Source of the DNA: Candidatus Saccharibacteria bacterium GW2011_GWC2_48_9
GTDB taxonomy: Bacteria > Patescibacteriota > Saccharimonadia > Saccharimonadales > Saccharimonadaceae
Length of the DNA: 44,546 nt
Direction: 5' to 3'
Assembly (NCBI GenBank): GCA_001003725.1
Contig: LCPR01000004.1
Span: 1 to 44,546 of the forward strand
Part shown: positions 25,177-34,461 of the stretch, piece by piece
How positions within the stretch are numbered: position 1 is the stretch's first letter
Layout: each line of letters opens with the position of its first letter
Translations under genes and position numbers: made by a program
Notes under the pieces: model-generated
What the model saw: only the letters and a program-made list of their open reading frames with translations
Databases searched by the model: none
What the model was told of the DNA's origin: nothing

Positions 25177-27019
25177 ATGAAACATCTATTTAAAGTAGCA
25201 TCCCCTATCTCCTTGGCATTAGTCGTGTTCTTTTATGCTGCCTCTGCTGCCCCCGTACATGCTGTCGCCGGAAGTATCTACTTCTCGCCTGGCAGCGGTA
25301 CGCACGTAAACGGCTCAAGCTTCACTGTGGACGTGCGCGCAAAGGTACCAGCGAACGGATGGTTCGGCGGCGGAGCGACTATCGGTGTCACCTATCCTAT
25401 GAACCTACTACAGGTTACTAGCACAAGCGTGAATGGCCGGTGTGCTTGGCGGGTCAAATCCGAGGGCTGTCAATGGCACCGTGTCATATAGCGTACTAAA
25501 CTATCCAAGTAAGGCGATTAACGATGAGAAAATATTTACTATTACCTTTAAGGCAATTGCTACTGGCTCGGCTACACTAAATTTTAGTGCAAACACCTCA
25601 GTAAACGATGGGCCAACATCAAAAAAATCCAGCACTTTTACGATACAAAATCCCACCTGTCCAGCTGGTCAAATAGGAACACCGCCAAACTGTCGCATCC
25701 CGCCCCCTCCGACTCCGGTACCGACACCCACGCCTCAACCCACACCTCAACCGACCACACCAAAGCCTACCCTCGCTCCTGCCCCAGCGCCTACTCAACC
25801 AAGCAGCCCAGCGCCCGCGCAGCCCTCTGCACCAGTTGACGAAGCTGAAAAAGAAAAACCTATGCCGACGCCAGAAAAAGTCGTAGAGCTTGATTTTGAG
25901 GAAATAACCGTACAGCCAGCTTTCGCGACAGCTAGTATCGACTGGCAAACGGCGACCAAAGCCGCCAGTACGTTCACATACGGCACCTCTGCCGCATCGC
26001 TTGATACGGACGTCGAGGTGGAGGCCAACAAGGACGGCATGCAGTTCTCGACACGCCTCCAGGAGCTTCTGCCTGGCACTACCTATTATTATCAAATAGT
26101 CGCAAAAGCGAATAAGGATCAAACCGTTATCGAAACGGGCCAATTCACCACCAAGGCATATCCTGTCACTATTCGTGTCACGCAAGACTCTAAGCCCACA
26201 AAAGATGTGACACTAAAGCTACGTGGCAGTGATGACACTTACACAACAAACGATAAAGGACAAGTTGATTTGTCACTACCGCCTGGCAAATATACACTTA
26301 CAATCACAAAAGACTCACTCGAAAGTGAACAAGTATTTACCGTGAAGGCGCTTGAGATCACGGATGACAAAGCGCCCAAAACACAGGTGATGAATGTTGC
26401 AATAGCAACAGTTACTTCGGCCAAGGAAAGCACTAATTATCTTTTTGTTGCAATAATCGCTACGATTGGCATATTACTTGTAGGTATTGGTGTATGGTTA
26501 GTCATTCGACACAAACGACACACATCAGACGAAAATCAATTTACCTATAGTTCGATTGTTGAGTCTACACCGTATGAGCCACAATCAGCCTCAAGCGAAA
26601 TGGCTAATACCGAGATAACGTGGCAGACTCCAGCTACGGCAGGTATATATGCCACACCAGCATCTGTACAGATTCAGCCGATATACTCACCACAGCCACA
26701 ATACTACACTACTCAACAGCCCGAAAGCATGCCAGAAGAAGAACCGCTCGACATGTGGAGCGCAGCTGAAACTCAAAACACACCCAACACGACTACCGCT
26801 CCACCAGTACAACAGCCTTATGTTCAACCTGAAACCGAGGTCAGCGCGCCTATCACCACTCCTACACCCCAGCAATCAATAGAGACCACCGATACACAGC
26901 AGCCCTGGAAACAAGCGTCAGTACCCCCTCAAAGCTACTCCGCTCCACCGGCTCAAAGCCAAACACGCATTGACTACATGTTTGAACCAGACAACAGTCT
27001 TGCTATTCGCCACTCGTAA
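25177..27019 (+). pseudogene. Frameshifted surface protein: cohesin-like, fibronectin-like and PEGA-like domains
   Basis: The 5' part starts MKHLFKVASPISLALVVFFY (signal peptide) and runs in frame to LLQVTSTSVNG at 25436. It then breaks and would stop at 25491. The next frame continues the same beta-sandwich as GVLGGSNPRAVNGTVSYSVL and stays open to 27019. Dropping one C at 25437-25438 joins both into ~613 residues. Order: signal peptide; cohesin-like domain (about 35-150); a Pro/Thr linker; a fibronectin III-like domain; a carboxypeptidase-regulatory/PEGA-like domain; one membrane helix; a cytoplasmic Gln/Pro tail. Either a recent single-base mutation, phase variation or a sequencing error. 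Codon character stays gene-like on both sides. Confidence 0.8.
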
Positions 27020-27025
27020 GTAGCT

Positions 27026-27628
27026 TTATGAGCTGTGCTGATATCGCTCAGCTACCGCCTGCCAATCAACTACGTCCCACCACGCTTTTATATAGTCGCC
27101 TCGCACATTCTTGTAATCCAAGTAGTAGGCGTGCTCCCACACATCTAGCCCGAGAATCGGCTCATTGTCACCCTGCATAAGTGGGTTGTCTTGGTTCGGC
27201 GAAGATATGATTTCTAGGTCTGGCTGCAGCCAGACCCATCCACTGCCAAATAATGCCGTTGCTTGCGCACTAAACGTATCGACAAAGCTCTGAAAACTAC
27301 CGTACTTCTCCACTATAGCTGCACCGAGGTCACCACTGGGCTGACCGCCACCGTCTGGACTCATGCTCTGCCAAAACAACGTATGGTTGTAGTGTCCACC
27401 TCCGTTATTTCGTACTGTTGTACGAATATCATCGGGAAGAGAACCGAGCGATGAGAGCAGTAAATCAAGTGATTCGGGAGCGTGACTTTCCGCATCCTTG
27501 AGCGCTGTGTTTAATTTATCAACATACGCCTGATGATGCTTACTGTGGTGTAACTGCATAATATCTGCACTGATACTTCGTGAGAGAGCATCGTATTCAT
27601 AACCTAGTGATGGTATTGTATATGACAT
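27026..27628 (-). CDS. sodA: Superoxide dismutase, Mn/Fe family
   Basis: 200 residues, full length. Metal ligands are H27 (QLHHSKHH), H82 (HYNHTLFW), D162 and H166 (LDVWEHAYYL). G77 and Q146 (SPNQDNPL) are the residues usually found in Mn-type rather than Fe-type enzymes, so manganese is more likely; metal choice from sequence is only a guide. No signal peptide, so cytoplasmic. It is last in a minus operon, 9 bases after the foldase gene, and its stop is 6 bases from that of the convergent surface gene with no hairpin between. Confidence 0.95.
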   Translation of the reverse strand: MSYTIPSLGYEYDALSRSISADIMQLHHSKHHQAYVDKLNTALKDAESHAPESLDLLLSSLGSLPDDIRTTVRNNGGGHYNHTLFWQSMSPDGGGQPSGDLGAAIVEKYGSFQSFVDTFSAQATALFGSGWVWLQPDLEIISSPNQDNPLMQGDNEPILGLDVWEHAYYLDYKNVRGDYIKAWWDVVDWQAVAERYQHSS

Positions 27629-27637
27629 ATAAACCTC

Positions 27638-28720
27638 CTATTTGGTTTGGTTTTGCACCCGTGATTTCGTCTCGGGTACGGAAATAAAGTACTCCACCTT
27701 GCCGTCTTCTTTTAAGTTTTCGATCTGCTGAGTAAACTCTTTCAATGGAACTTTTATAAACTGATAGTTAATTTCGCCGTCACTATTGGTATCGAGTAGT
27801 TTGACGAAATAATACCCATCACCGCTCAACGGTTTAATCGGCCCAGTTATCTCGCCGTCTTTAAGGTTTGAGGCGGCAACAGCCAGCCCGCCGTCCTTAT
27901 TGTCACGGTTCACCCATCCAGATGTCAACACTTGAGCGTCAGCTGACTTTGCATATTGCTGAGCAATCACCGCAAGGTCGCGCGTAGGATCCTTGTCGAG
28001 TATTTTCTTGATCTCATCGGTTGCTTTTTGTGCAACCTCGTCGACTTCATATGCTACCGTCTGCCTCAGTAAGCTCTCACGAAGGTAATAGCGATTCTCA
28101 GAAGGAGACAAACCGTATAACTGTTCGACGGAGCGGTCGATAACATCCTGGCTAATATCCGCCTGCCCAGAAGAGGTCTGAATAAGCGCCTTGATGGCTT
28201 CGTCTATCCGCTCATCGGTAATTTCTATGTCGTAACGATCGGCAAGCTTCTGGGCGTACGTATCTGTTACAGCATTTTGCATAGCCTGAGCTTTGTAGAA
28301 GTCATAGACACTTTCATTATCACCACCACCGGCGTACTGCGCTTCATTAGCTTTTTCAGCGGTGTTGAGGTAAGTTTCCGACATTTTGTAGTTGAGCAGG
28401 TAGTCGCCGTAACGCACATACTCACCATCCACCTTGGCCACGGGTAGCGGCACGACACGCGTGATACGATAGTAAAATTCATCGGTAGTCTGCGTTTTAT
28501 ATAGCAACCACCACGATACTCCGAGAAAAAGTGTCAACACCGCAAACCCAATTGCTAGCGCGGTGAGTACGAGTCGATGCTTAGTGTATTGTACAGGGTA
28601 TTTAAAACGGCGCCCACCCGCCAAGATGCGCTCTCGATGCTCAGCGACCGTCTCGTTGGTTATCCGAGTCGGCTTGGCTGTTTTCTTCTGCCTCTTCATC
28701 TTCGATATAAGCTTCTTCAT
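27638..28720 (-). CDS. Membrane-anchored SurA/PrsA-like foldase (parvulin-type peptidyl-prolyl isomerase)
   Basis: 360 residues. A basic cytoplasmic N-terminus (about 1-48) is followed by a membrane helix at about 50-73. Then comes a SurA_N-like helical region (DGEYVRYGDYLLNYKMSE, YAQKLADRYDIEITDERIDE) and a parvulin-like domain (about 245-325: DLAVIAQQYAKSADAQVLTSG, GEITGPIKPLSGDGYYFVKL). These proteins help fold exported proteins outside the membrane. The first codons overlap the PH-domain gene by 80 bases; a second Met at 28699 would shorten that to 59. Confidence 0.82.
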   Translation of the reverse strand: MKKLISKMKRQKKTAKPTRITNETVAEHRERILAGGRRFKYPVQYTKHRLVLTALAIGFAVLTLFLGVSWWLLYKTQTTDEFYYRITRVVPLPVAKVDGEYVRYGDYLLNYKMSETYLNTAEKANEAQYAGGGDNESVYDFYKAQAMQNAVTDTYAQKLADRYDIEITDERIDEAIKALIQTSSGQADISQDVIDRSVEQLYGLSPSENRYYLRESLLRQTVAYEVDEVAQKATDEIKKILDKDPTRDLAVIAQQYAKSADAQVLTSGWVNRDNKDGGLAVAASNLKDGEITGPIKPLSGDGYYFVKLLDTNSDGEINYQFIKVPLKEFTQQIENLKEDGKVEYFISVPETKSRVQNQTK

Positions 28721-29228
28721 TTACTCCTCGTTCTGCATCTTCCACCGCATCCTGCAGTGTGTTGTAAATTTTTTGTGGATGCTCCACGTTACGGATGGTG
28801 AGATCTCCCACATACGTCTGTATGACAATCGTTCCAAATCCGAAAAGTTCCCCACTTATTCCTGGTATATTATAGCTTATGTTGTGGATTTTTGACAGCT
28901 TGAGCTCTACTACGTCGCTCCCAAAAAAGCCGTGCTGCGTTACCTGACGAAGCCGTTGATTGGTCAAGATAAACACGGTGAAGTACCACATGACAAATTG
29001 ATACGAAAACAGGATTAACCCGAGTACAAGCCCGGCGATTGGCAGAAGAAACAGCTCTAGTTGAGTCTGCCATATCAAAGGCGGTATAGAGCTCAATGCA
29101 AATGGTATGAGCAGCATGTAGAAGCCTTTTCGCATAGCAATCATGTGACGGCGGAACACAAAAAGTAGCTCTTCATCGTCACGCTGTCCATCGAATGCTT
29201 TCGGGCTGTTGTTGCTTTTACTAGACAT
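28641..29228 (-). CDS. Bacterial PH-domain (bPH2/DUF304) membrane protein
   Basis: 195 residues from MSSKSNNSPKAFDGQRDDEE; a frame start at 29309 would run back into the upstream gene and is rejected. Two hydrophobic segments (about 35-55 and 60-80) precede the PH-like fold (NQRLRQVTQHGFFGSDVVEL, KIHNISYNIPGISGELFGFG, TIVIQTYVGDLTIRNV). The tail is very acidic (EEAYIEDEEAEE). Family role unclear; often tied to membrane stress. It lies 14 bases after the nucleotidase-like gene. Confidence 0.82.
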   Translation of the reverse strand: MSSKSNNSPKAFDGQRDDEELLFVFRRHMIAMRKGFYMLLIPFALSSIPPLIWQTQLELFLLPIAGLVLGLILFSYQFVMWYFTVFILTNQRLRQVTQHGFFGSDVVELKLSKIHNISYNIPGISGELFGFGTIVIQTYVGDLTIRNVEHPQKIYNTLQDAVEDAERGVNEEAYIEDEEAEENSQADSDNQRDGR

Positions 29229-29242
29229 GGCTATATTATACC

Positions 29243-29866
29243 CTACTCGGCTTCCATAGAGCCTCGAATAGTGTCGAGTGTCTGAATAACCTCCGCCGAG
29301 TCGCGCCAACTAAGCAATCGGAATGCTGCTGTCGACATAGGCACCGTTGCCGGATGCTGCCAGCCAAACAGCACATGCTGCCAACTCGCAAGGTCTTCGC
29401 CACCGCCAGGCCCTCTTGGTACATGGGGCCGATCATCAATAAGCGCCACACCAGGATATTTCCACTTTTCTTTATCAAAAATTGCATTCTCGAGTACACT
29501 CGATCCAAACTCTTTTGCAAGTGTGCGCTTGAGCGATAAGCGCTTGCCTTCGACTGCACTCGGATTACTCGTAAGCGGTGCTGAGGCAATTATCGGATTG
29601 TATCCATTGTCTAACATCGCCTGCCACGCTTCTACCGCACCTTCCTTGAGGTCTAGGTTGCAAAAAAATTCCGGATCATTGTAGATTTGCTTAATCTGCT
29701 CGTGTAGGTCTGCGGGATAATCCTCAGTAATGTAAAAATTTGCTCGTTCAACACGATCAGTAGTGCCAATACTCTCCAAAATTGGAGCGTCAAAATCAAA
29801 AAGCGTATTGTCCATATCTATCAGTACATCATGTGTTACACGCTTACTCATTGCAGCTTCTTTCAC
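29243..29866 (-). CDS. NT5C-like HAD 5'-nucleotidase/deoxyribonucleotidase
   Basis: 207 residues, or 202 from the second Met at 29851. The HAD motif is DMDNTLFDFD with both nucleophile-region Asp present. IIASAPLTSNP is motif II, KEKWKYPG places the Lys, and GVALIDDRPHV is the final acidic motif. The arrangement matches NT5C deoxyribonucleotidases. It is the second such enzyme in the window (the other at 17837) and they are clearly different in sequence. It starts 17 bases after tRNA-Arg on the same strand. Confidence 0.82.
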   Translation of the reverse strand: MKEAAMSKRVTHDVLIDMDNTLFDFDAPILESIGTTDRVERANFYITEDYPADLHEQIKQIYNDPEFFCNLDLKEGAVEAWQAMLDNGYNPIIASAPLTSNPSAVEGKRLSLKRTLAKEFGSSVLENAIFDKEKWKYPGVALIDDRPHVPRGPGGGEDLASWQHVLFGWQHPATVPMSTAAFRLLSWRDSAEVIQTLDTIRGSMEAE

Positions 29867-29882
29867 TGTTACGGATACAATT

Positions 29883-29959
29883 TGGTACCCCGGGCAGGAG
29901 TCGAACCTGCAACCTTATCCTTAGGACGGATCTGCTCTATCCAATTGAGCTACCGAGGC
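29883..29959 (-). tRNA. tRNA-Arg (anticodon CCT)
   Basis: Acceptor GCCTCGG/CCGGGGT with a terminal G-T pair, discriminator A, encoded CCA. Anticodon loop GTCCTAA gives CCT (reads AGG). The base pair closing the anticodon stem is G-A, a mismatch. T-loop TTCGACT. Confidence 0.92.
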
Positions 29960-29968
29960 GTATGGCTT

Positions 29969-29974
29969 ATTATA
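29969..29974 (-). promoter_or_regulatory. -10 box of tRNA-Arg
   Basis: TATAAT on minus, 9 bases upstream of the tRNA. The expected -35 position falls in the ndk terminator hairpin and is not consensus. It probably also serves the nucleotidase-PH-foldase-sod operon by read-through. Confidence 0.5.
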
Positions 29975-29979
29975 TCAAA

Positions 29980-30004
29980 AACGACCCCTGATAGCGAGGT
30001 CGTT
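29980..30004 (-). terminator. ndk terminator
   Basis: AACGACC / GGTCGTT with an 11-base loop and TTTG on minus, between ndk and the tRNA-Arg -10 box. Confidence 0.65.
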
Positions 30005-30022
30005 GATGAATAAAACGAGAGA

Positions 30023-30532
30023 CTACCTTGTGAACTTCTCGTGTAGCGCTTCGTAGTCGAACAGTTCTGGTGCAGCAAACCAATGTGCAATTTCCTGTGC
30101 GGCTTCGGCAGGATCGCCAGAGGCATGAATAAGGTTTGGAATTCCTTTTTTCTTGTTATCTGCATACGCGTAGCTCATGTGACTGAAATCACCGCGAATA
30201 GTACCGGGCTGAGATGACTTTGGTTCAGTACCACCAACCATCTTGCGCACAAGTGCCACAGACTCAACTCCCTCAAGCACCATCGCGATAACCGGACCTT
30301 CGCCCATCATCTCCAAAGTAATATCAAAGATGTTCTCGCCCGCACGCGTTTTGAGTTTGCCAATATCTTCGTAATGAGTGAAATAGTGCTTGCTATCTGG
30401 CGCCAGCATCTTTGTGCCAACAATACGCAGACCGACCCTTTCAAAACGAGTTAAAATCTCTCCCACCAACCCGCGCTGCAATGCGTCCGGCTTAAATACA
30501 ATCAGTGTCTGTTCGAGTTCGGTCTTTGCCAT
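30023..30532 (-). CDS. ndk: Nucleoside diphosphate kinase
   Basis: 169 residues. QTLIVFKPDALQRGLVGEI is the family start, the phosphorylated His is H136 in NLIHASGDPAEAA, and RGDFSHM precedes it. It transfers gamma-phosphate between NTPs and NDPs. It is about 20-30 residues longer than typical bacterial NDK, with the extra length around 55-75 (between the first helices) and at the C-terminus. Own -10 (TATACT at 30563-30568), AAGGAG ribosome site and terminator: a single-gene unit. Confidence 0.95.
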   Translation of the reverse strand: MAKTELEQTLIVFKPDALQRGLVGEILTRFERVGLRIVGTKMLAPDSKHYFTHYEDIGKLKTRAGENIFDITLEMMGEGPVIAMVLEGVESVALVRKMVGGTEPKSSQPGTIRGDFSHMSYAYADNKKKGIPNLIHASGDPAEAAQEIAHWFAAPELFDYEALHEKFTR

Positions 30533-30579
30533 AATGCTCCTTTGTTTACTTCTCTTTTACCTAGTATACCGCACTTCGC

Positions 30580-30608
30580 TGGTCACCTCTAGTCCGCCGC
30601 GCTATACT
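30580..30608 (+). promoter_or_regulatory. Promoter of the Xer recombinase gene
   Basis: TGGTCA, 17-base spacer, TATACT. The ATG at 30616 is 7 bases after the -10, with no ribosome site, so the mRNA is probably leaderless. Confidence 0.55.
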
Positions 30609-30615
30609 AGAAGTA

Positions 30616-31542
30616 ATGGAATCACCAGACACTTACTTTTCTTCTCTCATGTACGACTTCGTCGAGTCACTCGAGGTCGAAGGCGGACGTTCTAGTAAAA
30701 CCGCCGAGAACTACACGCACTACCTGGAACGTTTTTCAGATTTTGCTGGTGACATATCAGTAGAGCACATCACCTCTGATATGATACGAAAATATCGTCT
30801 CTGGCTTAATCGATATAAAAATGACAACGAGGAAACTTTATCGCTAAACACCCAGAGCTACCACCTCATCGCGCTGCGTGGGTTCTTGCAGTACCTCACT
30901 AAGCGCGACATAACCTCGCTTTCTCCCAATAAAATAGAGCTACCAAAAACAGTACGTAAACAAGTTACATTCCTTCATTTCGACGAAGTTGAGCGTTTGC
31001 GAGCGCAGATTGACACAGGAGACGAAGCTGGACTACGCGACCGAGCCATCACGGAGTTATTTTTCTCAAGTGGACTGCGCGTTTCAGAGCTTTGCAACCT
31101 CAACAGGGATCATATCAACACATCCCGCCGAGAGTTTATGGTACGAGGAAAAGGCCAAAAAGACCGCCCCGTATTTATTAGTGATGCGGCAGCTGATACG
31201 CTAGAGAAATACCTCGATGCTCGCACAGACAGTTTAGCGCCACTGTTTATCAGCTACAGCCGTAATGCAGGCCATGTCGATACATCTGGCGAATATCGAA
31301 GACTGACACCCCGTAGTGTGCAGCGCATGATTAGTAAATACGCGCGGCTCGCCGGCATCACAAAACACGTCAGTCCTCACACAATGCGCCACAGTTTTGC
31401 CACTGACCTACTCATGAACGGTGCAGACATTCGCAGTGTGCAAACTATGCTAGGTCACAGCAATATCAGCACCACACAGGTGTATACGCACGTTACCGAT
31501 GAGCATTTGCGAGAAGTGCATGAAAAATTTCATAGCGACTAA
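30616..31542 (+). CDS. xerC: Xer-type tyrosine recombinase
   Basis: 308 residues. The N-terminal SAM-like core-binding domain (about 5-100) precedes the catalytic domain with R155 (SSGLRVSEL), K182 (GKGQKDR), H255 and R258 (HTMRHSFATDLL), H281 (LGHSN) and Y290 (TQVYTHV), so the full catalytic set is present. XerC/XerD or the single-recombinase XerS/XerH role resolves chromosome dimers at dif; I see no dif-like site in the window. XerC versus XerD cannot be decided. There is no phage or transposon context. Confidence 0.9.
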   Translation: MESPDTYFSSLMYDFVESLEVEGGRSSKTAENYTHYLERFSDFAGDISVEHITSDMIRKYRLWLNRYKNDNEETLSLNTQSYHLIALRGFLQYLTKRDITSLSPNKIELPKTVRKQVTFLHFDEVERLRAQIDTGDEAGLRDRAITELFFSSGLRVSELCNLNRDHINTSRREFMVRGKGQKDRPVFISDAAADTLEKYLDARTDSLAPLFISYSRNAGHVDTSGEYRRLTPRSVQRMISKYARLAGITKHVSPHTMRHSFATDLLMNGADIRSVQTMLGHSNISTTQVYTHVTDEHLREVHEKFHSD

Positions 31543-31570
31543 AAATGCCGGCCACATGGCCGGCATTTTT
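31541..31570. terminator. Bidirectional terminator between xer and the pilin cluster
   Basis: AAAAATGCCGGCC and its complement with an ACAT loop; long T-tracts on both strands. Confidence 0.85.
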
Positions 31571-31589
31571 TTAAATGGGTGGTAGCTAC

Positions 31590-32879
31590 CTATGGTCGGG
31601 TAAGATCCGGACACGAGGTTGGTGCATCATCACGATAGTCGTCTGGATCATCAGTCACGACAAAGTTTTTACAAATATCGCTCTTAGAACCAACCGCCAC
31701 TCTTGGATACGGCGCCTCGTTGGCGTCTGCCGATTCTACGCGCGAGACTACACGCCTCAACACATCGTTTGCGCGGCCAGTAACATCTATTTCGGGTTGT
31801 ACATTCTTAAATTTGACACAGCCAATTTCTACGATACTATTATCGTCACACTCAGCGCTGCTCGCGCTATTGATCAAACTCACACGAAAACTCGTGTCTC
31901 GATACATCGATGCGAGCGTGAGGTAATGAAATGTATTGGCGTCGCGGCCGCTAGGCAACTGCACATATGTCGTACACATGTAGCCTTGCGTCAAATTTTC
32001 GTCACACGTGGCTTCAACCGGATAATTGGCTATTTTACCCTCAAGATTGTCTTGGTTAGCACTCGTTAGCGGACGATGTAGGTCGGCATTGTTGAGATTA
32101 AATGCGGTGTTTTTTGTGCCACCAAGCCCTGTGGTACTAGAGTAGAAAAACGCTGCACGAGCAGTGTCGTCCATGTTGTTCAGATTCACAGCACCAGGTT
32201 GATACTGCATCACACCTGCACGCAGTACTGCACCGCGATTTTCATTGCGCCACTCCGCTTTTGTTGGGAGTCGTAAATAATCAGCTCTCTGTGCTGGCGG
32301 AACTTCATCGTCGTTCAATGAGCCAAACTCTGGGTCATTCGACCCAAGGTCCATATCCTCACGCTGCAACCAGTCGATACGCACGATATCAAACTCGGCA
32401 CCGTCGGTCTTAAGAGGCACAAGCCGAATGTCCCCTTCATTGCGAGTCTTGCCAACGAACGTCTCTGTGTCTGGAGATATCTTCACACAAGTATATGCCT
32501 GCTGTAGCGCTGCTGCGGGGTCATCTGTTTCTGTTTGCTGCACTTTCTGTTCACTTCTATCACTAGCTGCACCGAGTGCGCCGTTGATAGTGTTGCACTC
32601 GTTACGCTCAATAGCCGTACGGATATCGGTACATGCTACAGTGGTAAGATTGCGCTCCTGACAGTCAGCATATTGCGCAAGCACCCGTTTTGCGTCTTCT
32701 GTACCGGCATATGCAGAATCAAGCGCACTCTGTGCTAAATCATTATCTGTTGACTCCTGTTGATCAGACAACATCAAGATAGTGAATCCAACCGTGACAG
32801 CAACAAACAACATTGCCGAAAAGACAACGACGAATAATGACACCGCCCCCTGTTGTTTCGTACGTCTTACTAGATTCAT
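31590..32879 (-). CDS. PilX-like type IV pilus accessory protein
   Basis: 429 residues from MNLVRRTKQQGAVSLFVVVF. The AAGGGGGATCAG ribosome site just upstream supports this start over the frame start at 32906. A basic N-terminus and one long hydrophobic helix (about 14-38) are followed by a large extracellular region with seven or more Cys, suited to disulfides. QQGAVSLFVVVFSAML resembles the PilX/GspK start, which lacks a classical FTLIE motif. It is last in the pilus locus, 33 bases after a PilW-like gene, and probably a tip or priming component. Confidence 0.75.
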   Translation of the reverse strand: MNLVRRTKQQGAVSLFVVVFSAMLFVAVTVGFTILMLSDQQESTDNDLAQSALDSAYAGTEDAKRVLAQYADCQERNLTTVACTDIRTAIERNECNTINGALGAASDRSEQKVQQTETDDPAAALQQAYTCVKISPDTETFVGKTRNEGDIRLVPLKTDGAEFDIVRIDWLQREDMDLGSNDPEFGSLNDDEVPPAQRADYLRLPTKAEWRNENRGAVLRAGVMQYQPGAVNLNNMDDTARAAFFYSSTTGLGGTKNTAFNLNNADLHRPLTSANQDNLEGKIANYPVEATCDENLTQGYMCTTYVQLPSGRDANTFHYLTLASMYRDTSFRVSLINSASSAECDDNSIVEIGCVKFKNVQPEIDVTGRANDVLRRVVSRVESADANEAPYPRVAVGSKSDICKNFVVTDDPDDYRDDAPTSCPDLTRP

Positions 32880-32912
32880 GTCTGATCCCCCTTTTGCTTC
32901 TATCATAGCACG

Positions 32913-33839
32913 TTAATTTCCTATTCTACCCGTTCGTGCGACAAACTCAATCTTGTTAACGGCGCAGTATTCACCCTCGTTCTGTGTCGCCTGTGCAGGA
33001 GGCTTACACACCTGGTTAGAGCTTATGAGTCCGTTTTGCGTGTTCTCGTCACCGTTTTGCGTGCCCACGGTCAACTTAATGTAATAAAACGTAGAAATAG
33101 CCGTAATGTCATCTGTCCTCTGCTCGGAGGTTGGCTTAAGGGGGGTTTCAATCGAGAAGTTATAAAGAACCAGCTCGTTGTTTCCCGAGCCAAAGACGCT
33201 CGCATAATCCGCTTCATCACCAAGCGCACTATCATGGGTCGTACTTGTTGCCGTGTCACCTGCTGGCAAGCGACACATTTCCTTAGCCGGATCGCGCTTT
33301 TTTATGAAGCGTACTGGAATTTGCTCTGCACTACCGTCAGTAGCCGTGCGTGTCACGAACTGAATAGGATACCCGCCCGATGGCGCGCTAGTACTGCCCG
33401 GCGTGGAGTAGCGCGTCGCCCCACCAGCGCCGAATACCGTGCTGCGCGTCGCACGAATTGCCCCGCCAGTATTCCATATATATGAATATACACCTGTACA
33501 TAAGCGTCCACCTGCGTCGTTACTATAATAATCCACCTCACTATTGTTGCCTCCAGGACTCACAGCTTGTTGCAATGTTTTTGCATAGACTGGCTGATCG
33601 TCTTCAACAAACTGCAATCTAAACGCATCGGCACTAGAGACACTTTGCTGCATGTCGCGCACTACTATTCGCGAGACTTCGTTCACTTCTTTGAGTGTCA
33701 GCCCTTTGTTATATAGACCCATAACCTGAATGATAATAAGCGATATAAGAATTAAAAGTGAACCTATAAACCCAATAGATAACACCAACTCTATAAGAGT
33801 AAAGCCCTCTCTTCGTTGTGATTTACGCATTCGGGACAT
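32913..33839 (-). CDS. Prepilin-like protein (PilW-type minor pilin)
   Basis: 308 residues. The prepilin peptidase site is REG|FTLIELVLSIGFIGSL with Glu at +5, then a hydrophobic helix of about 22 residues and a long globular domain with Cys near the C-terminus (NQVCKP, GEYCAV). PilW-type minor pilins help initiate pilus assembly. Its start overlaps the upstream prepilin gene by 17 bases. Confidence 0.85.
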   Translation of the reverse strand: MSRMRKSQRREGFTLIELVLSIGFIGSLLILISLIIIQVMGLYNKGLTLKEVNEVSRIVVRDMQQSVSSADAFRLQFVEDDQPVYAKTLQQAVSPGGNNSEVDYYSNDAGGRLCTGVYSYIWNTGGAIRATRSTVFGAGGATRYSTPGSTSAPSGGYPIQFVTRTATDGSAEQIPVRFIKKRDPAKEMCRLPAGDTATSTTHDSALGDEADYASVFGSGNNELVLYNFSIETPLKPTSEQRTDDITAISTFYYIKLTVGTQNGDENTQNGLISSNQVCKPPAQATQNEGEYCAVNKIEFVARTGRIGN

Positions 33840-34461
33840 ACAACCTCACTATCGTGCCTAATTTCATCACTCCACCGCCCGCTCCAGGGGAATCCCAGCA
33901 CGCACGAATATGAAAATCGTAATATCGTGTTAACGTGAGCCGAGTGCGACTAGGGTCAAGGTTAGACGAAACTGGCTGAACCCAGAGCATATTAGACTCG
34001 GCGGGCAGGCCGTCGACTGTTTGTATTTGCGCGAATGTTGCCGTCGTCGCAAAGTTTCGAGCTATCTGTCCATTTTTAGGATTTATGAAAAATGCATTTG
34101 GCGGTAAGTTGTCTGGGGTACATTCCTCAAAGGTAGTGATACGATTGTAATCGTCTGCCGACGGACTTGGCTGGAGCGCAGCATTACTAGAAGAGCTGCC
34201 AGCGCCAATAGCCTTATCCCATTCTGCCGATTCAGTAGTACCGTTACGACCAATCGCCGTTAACTTTGCATTGTTGAGATGCCTCAGTAGCTCAGCCTGG
34301 GTGTCGATCTGGTTCCTCACGAGATTTATTTCTAGGGCATTCTGCGCAGATGCGATACCCTGATTCATAATCACAATAGTGCCAACGGCTACTGCGCTAA
34401 AAATCGAAACCGCGAATAATACTTCTATCAATGTGTCACCGCGCTGTGCTCGTCTTAACAT
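33823..34461 (-). CDS. Prepilin-like protein (PilV/GspI-type minor pilin)
   Basis: 212 residues. A short leader MLRRAQRG precedes DTLIEVLFAVSIFSAVAVGT; Glu at +5 is present, while the +1 residue is Asp rather than Phe or Met. One membrane helix, then a globular part with two Cys. It overlaps both neighbours (7 and 17 bases), so translation is coupled. Confidence 0.82.
   Translation of the reverse strand: MLRRAQRGDTLIEVLFAVSIFSAVAVGTIVIMNQGIASAQNALEINLVRNQIDTQAELLRHLNNAKLTAIGRNGTTESAEWDKAIGAGSSSSNAALQPSPSADDYNRITTFEECTPDNLPPNAFFINPKNGQIARNFATTATFAQIQTVDGLPAESNMLWVQPVSSNLDPSRTRLTLTRYYDFHIRACWDSPGAGGGVMKLGTIVRLYVPNA

Noticed and set aside
25619-26185. Long minus-strand frame opposite the surface protein
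   Set aside because: Arg/Gly/Trp-rich antisense reading of the Pro/Thr linker; typical shadow of a repetitive coding region.
30616-31542. Integrase of a mobile element
   Set aside because: No attachment repeats, no phage or transposon genes around it, and full Xer-type catalytic set with housekeeping neighbours.
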